Shown here piece after piece: positions 45,214 to 53,045 of a DNA stretch of 64,000 nt. The stretch's first letter is position 1, and each line of letters opens with the position of its first letter. Source of the DNA: Streptomyces olivaceoviridis (GTDB lineage Bacteria > Actinomycetota > Actinomycetes > Streptomycetales > Streptomycetaceae); assembly GCF_014650115.1 (NCBI RefSeq), contig NZ_BMUI01000009.1, positions 186,001-250,000 of the forward strand, read 5' to 3'. A program made the translations under genes and the position numbers. The notes under the pieces were generated by a model. It did no database searches. It was not told the origin of the DNA and saw only the letters and a program-made list of their open reading frames with translations.

Positions 45214-46965
45214 ATGGGGACCGAGGGAGCCGGCTTCCGGTTGATCGCGGGCCGTTACCGCCTGGAGGAACGCATCGGGCGCGGCGGCATGGGCGTCGTG
45301 TGGCGGGCGAGCGACCAGGTGCTGGGCCGTCAGGTGGCGGTCAAGGAACTCCTGCCCGACGACGCCCTCCCGGACGACGACGCGCGCCGCCGCCGTGACC
45401 GTACGCTCCGCGAGGCGCGCGCGGTATGCCAGTTACGGCACCCGCACATCATCGTCGTGCACGATGTGGTGGAGCAGGACGAACGGCCCTATCTCGTCCT
45501 GGAGTTGATCGACGGCGGTTCGCTCGCCGACCGGATCGACCGGGACGGGCCGGTCGACGCCGCCGAGGCCGCGCGGATCGGCATCGCCCTGCTGAGCGCG
45601 GTGCGCACCGCGCACGAGGCGGGGGTGCTGCACCGGGACATCAAGCCCGCGAACGTGCTGATCGAGTCGGGTACCGACCGGGTCGTCCTCACCGACTTCG
45701 GCATCGCGCAGGTCGAGGGCGCCACCACGCTCACCGAGACCGGCTCGTTCGTCGGCTCGCCCGAGTACACCGCCCCGGAGCGGATGTCCGGGCTGCGCAC
45801 CGGGCCGGAGTCCGATCTGTGGTCGCTGGGCGCGCTGCTGTGCACGGTGCTCAGCGGCGAGTCGCCGTTCCGCCGCGACTCGCTCGGCGGCATCCTGCAC
45901 GCCGTCGTCTCCGACGACATCCGCCCGCCGGCCGAGGCCGAGCCGCTGCTGCCCGTCGTCCTGGGGCTGCTGGAGCGCGACCCGGACCGGCGGCTGGACG
46001 CGGCGGACGCCGAGCGGATGCTGTGGACGTATCTGGAGACCGGCCGGACGCCGCCCGCGCCGGGTGACCCGGGCCCGGCCGGGGCGCACGGCGGCGGGCT
46101 CATCCACCGGATCGGCGGGAGCCTCACGCCGAAGTCCCCGGCACCGTACACGCCGACGCAGTGGGACCTGCCCCACGGCGGGCCGCCGCCGGCCGGCCCG
46201 GTCCGGCCGCTCGAACCGCCCCCGGCGCGTTCCTCCCCGCGCGGCCTGCTGGTCGCGGCACTGCTCGTCGCCGCGCTGGCCGGGGCCGGCGTGTCGGCCG
46301 CGGCGCTGCTGCTGCACGGGAACGGGGACGGGGGCGGCGGCACCCCGGGCGGTACCGCGACGAGCCCGTCGACCAGGACCGGCACGGGCGGCACGGCGGT
46401 GCCCCCGTCGCCGACCGGCACGGGCCGGGGAGGTACGGCCGTCTCCCCGTCGCCGACCGGGACCGGGCCGGCACCGGCCCCCACCCCGTCGCCCACCCCC
46501 AGCGCCGGCTCGCGCACCGCGCCCTCCGGTTACCGCACGGCCCGTGACCCGGCCGGCTTCTCCCTCGCCGTGCCGGAGGGCTTCACCCGCAGCCCGGAGG
46601 GGCCACGCGTCTTCTACCTCTCACCGGGCGGGACCTTCCGCCTGGGCATCCGGGTCGGCGGGTCCCAGCCGGGCGGCCCCGAGGCGGCGATGAGCCGCTC
46701 CGCCGCCGACGGCCCCTCCACCAACCCCGGGTACCACGACGGCCGGGTCATCCGGACCACGCACCAGGGGCACCCGGCCGCGCTCTGGGAGTTCACGTGG
46801 GACGGCTTCAGCGCGGCGGAGGGCCCGCGACACACCTACGACCTGTGCTGGGAGGAGAACGGCCGGCTGTACGACGTGTGGGTGTCGGCGCCGGTCGGGC
46901 AGGTGCGGGAGGCGCGGGAGTACTTCGACGTGGCGGTCGACACGTTCTCGTTCACGGGTCTGTGA
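45214..46965 (+). CDS. Transmembrane Ser/Thr protein kinase with TTA codon (kinase 4)
   Basis: 583 aa. Intact kinase domain: GRGGMGVVWRAS, AVKELL, HRDIKPAN (140-147), DFG, PERM. A Pro-rich linker precedes a membrane span (about 344-365). A Thr/Pro/Gly repeat stalk and an extracytoplasmic domain with DPAGFSLAVPEGFTRS follow. Codon 74 (45433-45435) is TTA, in frame in AVCQLRHPHI, which makes translation dependent on the bldA tRNA in Streptomyces. By position it may correspond to S. coelicolor PkaI (SCO4778), a kinase tied to the spore-wall complex, but this is from memory. Confidence 0.92.
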   Translation: MGTEGAGFRLIAGRYRLEERIGRGGMGVVWRASDQVLGRQVAVKELLPDDALPDDDARRRRDRTLREARAVCQLRHPHIIVVHDVVEQDERPYLVLELIDGGSLADRIDRDGPVDAAEAARIGIALLSAVRTAHEAGVLHRDIKPANVLIESGTDRVVLTDFGIAQVEGATTLTETGSFVGSPEYTAPERMSGLRTGPESDLWSLGALLCTVLSGESPFRRDSLGGILHAVVSDDIRPPAEAEPLLPVVLGLLERDPDRRLDAADAERMLWTYLETGRTPPAPGDPGPAGAHGGGLIHRIGGSLTPKSPAPYTPTQWDLPHGGPPPAGPVRPLEPPPARSSPRGLLVAALLVAALAGAGVSAAALLLHGNGDGGGGTPGGTATSPSTRTGTGGTAVPPSPTGTGRGGTAVSPSPTGTGPAPAPTPSPTPSAGSRTAPSGYRTARDPAGFSLAVPEGFTRSPEGPRVFYLSPGGTFRLGIRVGGSQPGGPEAAMSRSAADGPSTNPGYHDGRVIRTTHQGHPAALWEFTWDGFSAAEGPRHTYDLCWEENGRLYDVWVSAPVGQVREAREYFDVAVDTFSFTGL

Positions 46966-47047
46966 CCGGTTCGCCCTCCCGGCGCCCCGCTGCCCGGCGC
47001 GAGGACGGCGACCGCCCGCCTGGAGATCAGGAAGCCCTGAGCCCGCG

Positions 47048-47293
47048 ATGCGCGCTCGGTGTGATCCCGCGTTCGTCGGCGACCTGCCGCACAGCCCGGT
47101 GCAGATCCTGCGGCCCGGGTGCGGCAGCCGCTTCTGCCTCGACCCGGGGCAGGCGGCGCGCACCGGGCAGCGGGTACCGCAACGGGCGGCGGAGGAACGG
47201 GCGTCGGTGGTCCCGGCGCACTTCGGCGGGGCCGGGGCGGTGGAGGTGCGCGAGGCCGCGCACGGCTTCAGTCCGCACCGGTGGGCGGCGTGA
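47048..47293 (+). CDS. Possible small protein between kinases 4 and 5
   Basis: An 81-aa frame with three scattered Cys (RCDPAF, GCGSRFCLDPG) in the otherwise gene-free 405 bp 46966-47370. No clear ribosome-binding site, no recognised domain, and overlapping frames are equally open. It may be the remnant of a deleted gene rather than an active one. Confidence 0.25.
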   Translation: MRARCDPAFVGDLPHSPVQILRPGCGSRFCLDPGQAARTGQRVPQRAAEERASVVPAHFGGAGAVEVREAAHGFSPHRWAA

Positions 47294-47370
47294 CCGCCCA
47301 CCCGCGTTCCCCGGCCCGTCTGCGACCTCCCGCTTCGACAACGGCGCGGTGCGCACGGTACTGATGTGAC

Positions 47371-48327
47371 ATGACTGAAGACGGCGAACACCCGCCCGAC
47401 ACACGTCTGATCGGCGGTCGTTACCGGCTGGTCGGGCGCCTCGGTTCCGGGCCGTCCGGGACCGTGTGGCGCGCCCGGGACGAACAGGGGCAGGCGCTGG
47501 TCGCCGTCAAGGAGCCCCTGCTGCCCGGCGACCCTGCCGTCGACGAGGACAGCCGGCGCATCGCGCACCGGCTCCACCACGAGGCCCGCGCCGCCACCCG
47601 GGTGCGGCACCCCTCGGCCGTGACGGTGTACGACGTCGTCACCGAGGACGGCATCCCGTGGATCGTCATGGAGCTGGTGGCCGGCGAGTCCCTGCGCGAG
47701 GTGCTGCGCCGCGGCCCGCTCCCCGCCGAAGAGGCCGCGCGCATCGGGCTCGCCGTGCTCGGCGCGCTGCGCGCCGCCCACGCCGTCGGGATCGTGCACC
47801 GGGACCTCAAACCGGCCAACGTGCTGCTGGAGGCCGGGACCGGGCGGGTCGTCCTCACCGACTTCGGCATCGGCGACGGGCACGCGGAGGACGCGCCCGC
47901 CGGCTTCGTCGCGCCCGAGCGGGCGGCGGGGCCCGGTGCCGGCCCCGCCTCCGACCTGTGGTCCCTGGGCGCCCTGCTCCGCGCCACCCTGGGCGACACG
48001 GACCCCGGCCCGCTGCGCCCGCTGCTGGACCGGCTGCACGCCGACGAGCCGGCGGCCCGGCCGGACGCGGCGGAGGCCGAGGCCGCGCTCCGCGAGTGCC
48101 TGGGGCTCACCGCCGTACCGGAACCGAAACGCGAACCCCGCCCGCCGGCCCCCGACCCGGCACCGGCCGCCGACCCGGCACCAGCCCCTGCCCCCGTAAC
48201 CGAGCCCGCACCAGCCCCCGACCACGCAACCGAGCCCGCAAGCGCGCCCGCGCCCGAGCCGGCGCCGCGCCGTACCCCCCTCACCGCCCTCGGGCTCCTC
48301 CTGGCGAGAAAGACCGAGGTCGACTGA
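47371..48327 (+). CDS. Soluble Ser/Thr protein kinase (kinase 5)
   Basis: 318 aa. The kinase domain has a degenerate Gly loop (LGSGPSGTVWRA) but an intact AVKEPL lysine, HRDLKPAN (143-150) and DFG. The activation segment is shortened (FGIGDGHAEDAPAGFVAPE). The C-terminus is a Pro/Ala/Glu-rich tail with PAPAP repeats and no membrane segment, unlike the four upstream kinases. It is the last gene of the kinase cluster. Confidence 0.88.
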   Translation: MTEDGEHPPDTRLIGGRYRLVGRLGSGPSGTVWRARDEQGQALVAVKEPLLPGDPAVDEDSRRIAHRLHHEARAATRVRHPSAVTVYDVVTEDGIPWIVMELVAGESLREVLRRGPLPAEEAARIGLAVLGALRAAHAVGIVHRDLKPANVLLEAGTGRVVLTDFGIGDGHAEDAPAGFVAPERAAGPGAGPASDLWSLGALLRATLGDTDPGPLRPLLDRLHADEPAARPDAAEAEAALRECLGLTAVPEPKREPRPPAPDPAPAADPAPAPAPVTEPAPAPDHATEPASAPAPEPAPRRTPLTALGLLLARKTEVD

Positions 48328-48368
48328 TCGTGCGGTGCTCCGGCCCAACGCCCTGATCAGCGCATTCG

Positions 48369-48388
48369 CTGCCAGTGATCACTGGCAG
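48369..48388. promoter_or_regulatory. Perfect 20-bp palindrome upstream of the aldehyde dehydrogenase
   Basis: CTGCCAGTGATCACTGGCAG is completely self-complementary and ends 72 bp before the gene. The form is that of a dimeric repressor operator (GntR or TetR type). No regulator gene is adjacent. Confidence 0.7.
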
Positions 48389-48447
48389 TGTGTGAGTACT
48401 CGGTGAATCCGCGTTACCGACGGGTACACAAAGCCTCCGCCGCGGCA

Positions 48448-48453
48448 TACCCT
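48448..48453 (+). promoter_or_regulatory. Candidate -10 box of the aldehyde dehydrogenase gene
   Basis: TACCCT ends 7 nt before the ATG, with no ribosome-binding site: a leaderless arrangement. Confidence 0.45.
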
Positions 48454-48460
48454 GCGCGTC

Positions 48461-50074
48461 ATGACGGACACGCAGGCCCTGGACATCGCCGGTACCAACC
48501 CGCTCGCGCCCGCGCCCGAAGGCGCCCGCACCGCCGCCGACGTGGTCACCCCGGAGTTGGTGGCCCAGCTCACCAAGGGCGTCGTCGGCTCCGGCCGCAC
48601 CGCCAACCACACCCCGTTCACCGGCGAGAAACTGGCCGACCTGCCCGAGTCCGACCCGGAGGACGTCGCCGAGGCCTTCGGGGCGGCCCGCGCCGCCCAG
48701 GCCGTGTGGGCGAAGGTCCCGGTCCGGCAGCGGGCCGCCGTCCTGCTCCGCTTCCACGACCTGCTGCTGGAGCGGCAGGCCGAGGTCCTCGACCTGATCC
48801 AGCTGGAGACCGGCAAGGCCCGTCTGCACGCGCACGAGGAGGTGCAGGCCGTCGCCGTCGCCGCCCGGCACTACGGCCGCCGGGCCGCCGCCTACCTGAA
48901 GCCCAGGCGGCACGCGGGCGCCGTGCCGACGCTGACGAAGGTCACCGAACTGCGCCACCCGCGCGGGGTGGTGGGCCAGATCGTCCCCTGGAACTACCCG
49001 CTGGAGCTGTCCGTCGGCGACGCCCTGCCCGCCTTCGCCGCCGGCAACGCCGTCGTGATGAAGCCGGACACGGAGACCTGCCTCACCGCGCTGTGGGCCC
49101 GTGACCTGCTCATCGAGGCCGGCCTGCCCGAGGCGGTCTTCCAGGTGGTCCTCGGCGAGGGCCCGGCCATCGGCCCGGAGCTGGTCAAGCACGCCGACTA
49201 CGTCTCCTTCACCGGCTCCACCCGCACCGGCCGCGAGGTCGCCGTCGGCGCCGCCTCCCGCCTGGTCGGCGTCTCCCTCGAGCTCGGCGGCAAGAACGCC
49301 ATGCTGGTGCTGGAGGACGCCGACATCGAGAAGGCCGCCGCCGGAGCCGTACGCGCCTGCTTCTCCTCCGCCGGCCAGCTGTGCATCTCCATCGAGCGGC
49401 TCTACGTCCACGAGTCGGTCGCCGACGCCTTCCTGGAGCGGTTCGCCGCCCGCACCAAGGCCATGCGGCTCGGCAACTCCCTCGCCTACGGCGCCGACAT
49501 GGGCTCGCTGGTCGGCGAACGCCAGCTCCAGACCGTGCGGCGGCATGTCGAGGAGGCCGTCGCCAAGGGTGCGAAGGTGATCGCCGGCGGGGCGGCCCGC
49601 CCCGACGTCGGCCCCTACTTCTTCGAGCCCACCATCCTCGACGGCGTCGAGACCTCCATGGCCGTCTGCGAGGAGGAGACCTTCGGCCCGGTCGTCTCGG
49701 TCTACCGGTTCAAGAGCGACGACGAGGCCGTCGAACGCGCCAACGCCACGCCGTACGGCCTGAACGCCTCCGTGTGGACGACCGACGCCCGCCGCGGCCG
49801 GGACGTCGCCGCCCGCCTGCGCACCGGCACGGTCAACGTCAACGAGGGCTACGCCTCGGCCTATGGCAGCGTCCAGTCCCCGATGGGCGGCATGAAGGAC
49901 TCCGGCCTGGGCCGCCGCCACGGCTCCGAGGGCCTCCTCAAGTACACGGAAGCCCAGACCGTCGCCCAGCAGCGGCTGCTGCCGATGGCGCCCTCGCTGG
50001 GGATGGACGACGAGTCCTACGCCCGCTTCATGAGCACGAGCCTGAAGCTGATGAAGGCATTCCGGTTCCGCTGA
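48461..50074 (+). CDS. Succinate-semialdehyde dehydrogenase-type aldehyde dehydrogenase
   Basis: 537 aa. NAD(P)-dependent oxidation of an aldehyde. The cofactor region is VVGQIVPWNYPLELSVGDAL, the catalytic Glu is in SLELGGKNAM and the nucleophile Cys in SAGQLCISIERLYVHE. The sequence is of the GabD2/succinic-semialdehyde type used by actinobacteria, although the substrate is inferred. A perfect palindrome upstream suggests specific regulation. The GMC oxidoreductase follows 70 bp downstream; the gap contains a GGGGCGCGGGGAA element at about 50089. Confidence 0.88.
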   Translation: MTDTQALDIAGTNPLAPAPEGARTAADVVTPELVAQLTKGVVGSGRTANHTPFTGEKLADLPESDPEDVAEAFGAARAAQAVWAKVPVRQRAAVLLRFHDLLLERQAEVLDLIQLETGKARLHAHEEVQAVAVAARHYGRRAAAYLKPRRHAGAVPTLTKVTELRHPRGVVGQIVPWNYPLELSVGDALPAFAAGNAVVMKPDTETCLTALWARDLLIEAGLPEAVFQVVLGEGPAIGPELVKHADYVSFTGSTRTGREVAVGAASRLVGVSLELGGKNAMLVLEDADIEKAAAGAVRACFSSAGQLCISIERLYVHESVADAFLERFAARTKAMRLGNSLAYGADMGSLVGERQLQTVRRHVEEAVAKGAKVIAGGAARPDVGPYFFEPTILDGVETSMAVCEEETFGPVVSVYRFKSDDEAVERANATPYGLNASVWTTDARRGRDVAARLRTGTVNVNEGYASAYGSVQSPMGGMKDSGLGRRHGSEGLLKYTEAQTVAQQRLLPMAPSLGMDDESYARFMSTSLKLMKAFRFR

Positions 50075-50144
50075 CCGACCCGGGGGCGCGGGGAACCGCG
50101 ACCGGCCACGACGACCCGCAGCCGCCACTCGACGAGGAGTACAC

Positions 50145-51923
50145 GTGCCGCAAGACGCCTACGACTACGACGTCCTGATCGTCGGCTCCGGCTTCGGCGG
50201 CTCGGTGTCCGCCCTCCGGCTCACCGAGAAGGGGTACAGGGTCGGGGTACTGGAAGCCGGACGCCGCTTCACCCGCGCCACGCTGCCCAGGAACTCCTGG
50301 GACCTGAAGAACTACCTCTGGGCCCCGAGGCTCGGCATGTTCGGCATCCAGCGCATCCACCTGCTGGGCAATGTGATGGTGCTGGCCGGCGCGGGCGTCG
50401 GCGGCGGCTCCCTCAACTACGCCAACACCCTCTACGTGCCGCCGAAGCCCTTCTTCGAGGACCCCCAGTGGCGGCACATCACCGACTGGCAGGAGGAGCT
50501 GGGGCCGTACTACGACCAGGCCCGGCGCATGCTCGGGGTGCGGCTCAACCCCACCATGACCCCCTCCGACGTCCACCTGAAGGCGGCGGCCGAGCGGATG
50601 GGCGTCGGCGACACCTTCCACCTGGCCCCGGTGGGCGTGTTCTTCGGTGACGGCGAGGACGCCGACGGCAAGGCGAGGGCCCGGCCCGGCGAGCAGGTGG
50701 ACGACCCGTACTTCGGCGGGGCCGGCCCCGACCGGAGGGCCTGCACCGAGTGCGGCGAGTGCATGACCGGCTGCCGGCACGGCGCGAAGAACACCCTCAA
50801 CGAGAACTACCTGTACCTCGCCGAGAAGGCCGGCGCCGTCGTGCACCCCATGACGACGGTCGTGTCCGTCACGGACGACTCGCGCGGCGGCTACGCGGTG
50901 GCGACCCTGCCGACGGACCGGAAGAAGACGGGCGAGGGCCGGCTCTTCACCGCCCGCAAGGTGGTCCTCGCGGCCGGCACCTACGGCACCCAGACCCTGC
51001 TGCACCGCATGAAGGCCGGCGGCCGGCTGCCGTACCTGTCCGCCCGGCTCGGCGACCTGACCCGCACCAACTCCGAGGCCCTGGTCGGCGCGCAGACCGA
51101 CAACCGCCGCTACCGCAGGGCCACCGGCGCGCCGCGGGCCGACTTCACGCGGGGCGTCGCCATCACGTCCTCGATCCACCCCGACGAGAACACCCACATC
51201 GAACCCGTCCGGTACGGCAAGGGCTCGAACTCGATGGGCGGCCTGTCCATCCTCCAGGTGCCCTACGCCGAGGGCTCCTCGCGGGTCCTCGCCTGGCTGG
51301 CGAACGCGGCCCGGCACCCGATGCTGGTCGCCCGCTCCCTGTCCAACCGGCGCTGGTCGGAGCGGACCATCATCGGCCTGGTCATGCAGTCCCTGGACAA
51401 CTCGCTGACCACGTACCTCAAGCCCGGCGGCGTCGGCCGGGGCCTGCTCACCGCGCGGCAGGGACACGGCGCGCCGAACCCCAAGCAGATCAGGGCCGCG
51501 ACCGAGGCCGCCTCCGCGCTCGCCGCCGAGATCAACGGCTTCGCCGGCAGCAACGTCGGCGAGCTGATGGGCACCCCGCTCACCGCGCACTTCCTCGGCG
51601 GCTGCCCGATCGGCGACTGTCCGGATACGGGGGTGATCGACCCGTACCACCGGCTCTACGGCCACCCCGGCATCTCGGTCGTGGACGGCGCAGCGGTCTC
51701 GGCGAACCTGGGGGTGAACCCCTCGCTGACGATCACCGCGCAGGCCGAGCGGGCGATGTCGTTCTGGCCGAACAAGGGCGAGGAAGACCCGCGGCCGGCG
51801 CCCGGAGCGGCGTACGAGCGGCTGAAGCCGGTGGAGCCGCAGACCCCGGCGGTCCCGGCGGACGCGTTCGGCGCGCTGCGGCTGCCCTTCCTGGGGATGC
51901 CGGCGGTACCGCCGAAGAAGTGA
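50145..51923 (+). CDS. GMC family FAD oxidoreductase with a Cys cluster
   Basis: 592 aa. The N-terminal FAD fold has LIVGSGFGGSVSALRLTEKG, with LEAGRRF and GGGSLNYANTLYVPP. The C-terminal GMC segment has SVVDGAAVSANLGVNPSLTI. It resembles cholesterol-oxidase-like (ChoD) proteins. A CTECGECMTGC motif (about residues 202-212) has the CxxCxxCxxxC spacing of [4Fe-4S] ferredoxins; a second pair is in GGCPIGDCPD. It may be cotranscribed with the aldehyde dehydrogenase, so an alcohol-to-aldehyde-to-acid pair is possible. Confidence 0.88.
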   Translation: MPQDAYDYDVLIVGSGFGGSVSALRLTEKGYRVGVLEAGRRFTRATLPRNSWDLKNYLWAPRLGMFGIQRIHLLGNVMVLAGAGVGGGSLNYANTLYVPPKPFFEDPQWRHITDWQEELGPYYDQARRMLGVRLNPTMTPSDVHLKAAAERMGVGDTFHLAPVGVFFGDGEDADGKARARPGEQVDDPYFGGAGPDRRACTECGECMTGCRHGAKNTLNENYLYLAEKAGAVVHPMTTVVSVTDDSRGGYAVATLPTDRKKTGEGRLFTARKVVLAAGTYGTQTLLHRMKAGGRLPYLSARLGDLTRTNSEALVGAQTDNRRYRRATGAPRADFTRGVAITSSIHPDENTHIEPVRYGKGSNSMGGLSILQVPYAEGSSRVLAWLANAARHPMLVARSLSNRRWSERTIIGLVMQSLDNSLTTYLKPGGVGRGLLTARQGHGAPNPKQIRAATEAASALAAEINGFAGSNVGELMGTPLTAHFLGGCPIGDCPDTGVIDPYHRLYGHPGISVVDGAAVSANLGVNPSLTITAQAERAMSFWPNKGEEDPRPAPGAAYERLKPVEPQTPAVPADAFGALRLPFLGMPAVPPKK

Positions 51924-51958
51924 CCGGGCGGGCATCCACCGGCCGGCCGGAACGGCAC

Positions 51959-51996
51959 AGAGGGACCTGCATCCCCCTCCGAAGGCAGGTCCCTCT
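51959..51996 (+). terminator. Terminator after the GMC oxidoreductase
   Basis: AGAGGGACCTGC (51959-51970) pairs with GCAGGTCCCTCT (51985-51996), followed by CACCGTTTTC. A 12-bp perfect stem 36 bp after the stop. Confidence 0.85.
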
Positions 51997-52068
51997 CACC
52001 GTTTTCTTGATCCGCAGGTTTGATCAGCGAGAAGCGTGAAGGGTTGCTCCGGAGACCCGGGATTTGTG

Positions 52069-52084
52069 TGTGAACCGAGTCACA
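52069..52084. promoter_or_regulatory. CRP-like palindrome
   Basis: TGTGA-ACCGAG-TCACA is a perfect match to the CRP/FNR-type consensus and also fits the Streptomyces Crp pattern GTG-N6-GNCAC. It lies in the 562-bp gene-free gap 51924-52485 and is followed by a strong hairpin. No gene start is nearby to regulate unless a small RNA is made here. Confidence 0.5.
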
Positions 52085-52105
52085 TCCTGGGGTGTGGGCA
52101 TGACG

Positions 52106-52141
52106 AAGGGCCCCGCGGGACGGAGAGGCCGCGGGGCCCTT
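52106..52141. terminator. 13-bp hairpin in the 51.9-52.5 kb gap
   Basis: AAGGGCCCCGCGG (52106-52118) pairs perfectly with CCGCGGGGCCCTT (52129-52141), then TCTTCC. It could end a short transcript starting near the CRP-like site or act as a terminator for the chorismate mutase gene on the other strand. I see nothing convincing in 52150-52485. Confidence 0.6.
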
Positions 52142-52485
52142 CTTCCAGTCAGCACCGGCGTCAGGGCAGCCGCCGGTGCCGGGGAGCGGCGCCGGGGGTC
52201 GCGCCGCTGGTTCCTGTGCCCTGTGTGCGGTTGTCGGGGTTCCGCCGGCCGGCCCCGGGCGTCCCCGGAGCCGGCCGTTCTCTTGGGTGACCGGGCTGCT
52301 GTCCCCTGCCGTCCGGTCACTTCCTGGAGCGAGGTCCCACGGCGCACGGCACGACCCGTACGCCTCATCGCTCCAGCGAGCCACGCGTGGTTCTTTCGGG
52401 CCCGCCCCTGGCTGGCACGGACACCCCCTCAACGAAGCGGTGCGCGGGCCGGTCACGCGCCGTACGGGTGAGAGCGGGACCGAAC

Positions 52486-52767
52486 TCAGATACGACCCCG
52501 GCTGAGCTCCAGCAGGGTCATGGCCAGCGCGGTGCCCGGCTTGCCGAGCGCGTCCCGGTAGCGGCCGAGGATCTCCATCTCGCGGGACAGGTGCACCCGA
52601 CGCCCGCCGGAGGCGATACGGGTCTGCTGGACGACGGCGGAGACGGCCATCCGCTCCTGCACGAGACCGATGATCCGGTCGTCGAGCGCGTCGATGCGGT
52701 CACGGGCGTCGGCGATGATCGCCTCCGGTGCGGCGTCCTGTGCGGTGTCCGGTGCGGTGGTGGTCAT
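52486..52767 (-). CDS. aroQ: Chorismate mutase (AroQ type)
   Basis: 93 aa. Rearranges chorismate to prephenate, the branch to Phe and Tyr. The helical AroQ pattern is clear: IIADARDRIDALDDRIIGLV, QERMAVSAVVQQTRIASGG and HLSREMEILGRYRDALG, with the Arg/Lys residues that hold chorismate. ATG 52767 has GAGGAG upstream. Upstream on the same strand are a terminator hairpin and a 23-aa leader ORF rich in rare Phe/Tyr codons, indicating attenuation by aminoacyl-tRNA supply. Confidence 0.9.
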   Translation of the reverse strand: MTTTAPDTAQDAAPEAIIADARDRIDALDDRIIGLVQERMAVSAVVQQTRIASGGRRVHLSREMEILGRYRDALGKPGTALAMTLLELSRGRI

Positions 52768-52822
52768 GTCGGGCTCCTCGCTGGGATGAGTGCCCCGGAA
52801 CGACACGGCCCGGAGAAACGAC

Positions 52823-52855
52823 AGGCGCCCCGGGCCTTGTCGGCCCGGGGCGCCT
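52823..52855 (-). terminator. Attenuator terminator before chorismate mutase
   Basis: A perfect 14-bp stem (52842-52855 with 52823-52836; AGGCGCCCCGGGCC) and 5-nt loop, followed on the minus strand by GTCGTTTC. It lies 55 bp upstream of the gene and 21 bp after the leader ORF. The 5' arm could alternatively pair with CGGCCC inside the leader, as an antiterminator would. Confidence 0.75.
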
Positions 52856-52876
52856 GGGAAGTCGCTTGGCGTCAGC

Positions 52877-52948
52877 TCAAGCAGCACGACCATGGCAGCC
52901 GGCGGGCCGGGTGCCATAGGTAAAGACGAAGGTCGAGTGCTTGCGCAT
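52877..52948 (-). CDS. Phe/Tyr leader peptide of chorismate mutase
   Basis: A 23-aa ORF, MRKHSTFVFTYGTR plus PAGCHGRAA. It contains TTC, TTT and TAT (Phe7, Phe9, Tyr11) within five codons; TTT and TAT are very rare in this genome. Phe and Tyr are the end products made through chorismate mutase. The ORF starts 6 nt after a -10-like CATACT and is followed by a strong terminator, the standard layout of ribosome-mediated attenuation. The transcript would be leaderless. Confidence 0.72.
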   Translation of the reverse strand: MRKHSTFVFTYGTRPAGCHGRAA

Positions 52949-52954
52949 GCGGTC

Positions 52955-52960
52955 AGTATG
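52955..52960 (-). promoter_or_regulatory. Candidate -10 box of the chorismate mutase leader
   Basis: CATACT on the minus strand ends 6 nt before the leader ATG. No convincing -35 is visible. Confidence 0.45.
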
Positions 52961-53045
52961 CCATGGCGGCTTCCCTCGTAGGCCGCCCGGCCACCCCGTT
53001 AGAATCGGAAGCACAGACCCCCGCCCGACCACCAGAAGGCACCCC

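Noticed and set aside
48461..51923. Antibiotic biosynthetic cluster around the dehydrogenase, GMC oxidoreductase and SnoaL-like genes
   Set aside because: No polyketide, peptide or terpene synthase, tailoring cluster or transporter is present. These are scattered single enzymes among core genes.
52024..52485. Small protein genes on either strand of the 52.0-52.5 kb gap
   Set aside because: Several frames are open, but none has a ribosome-binding site, plausible composition or recognisable domain, and hairpins cross them.
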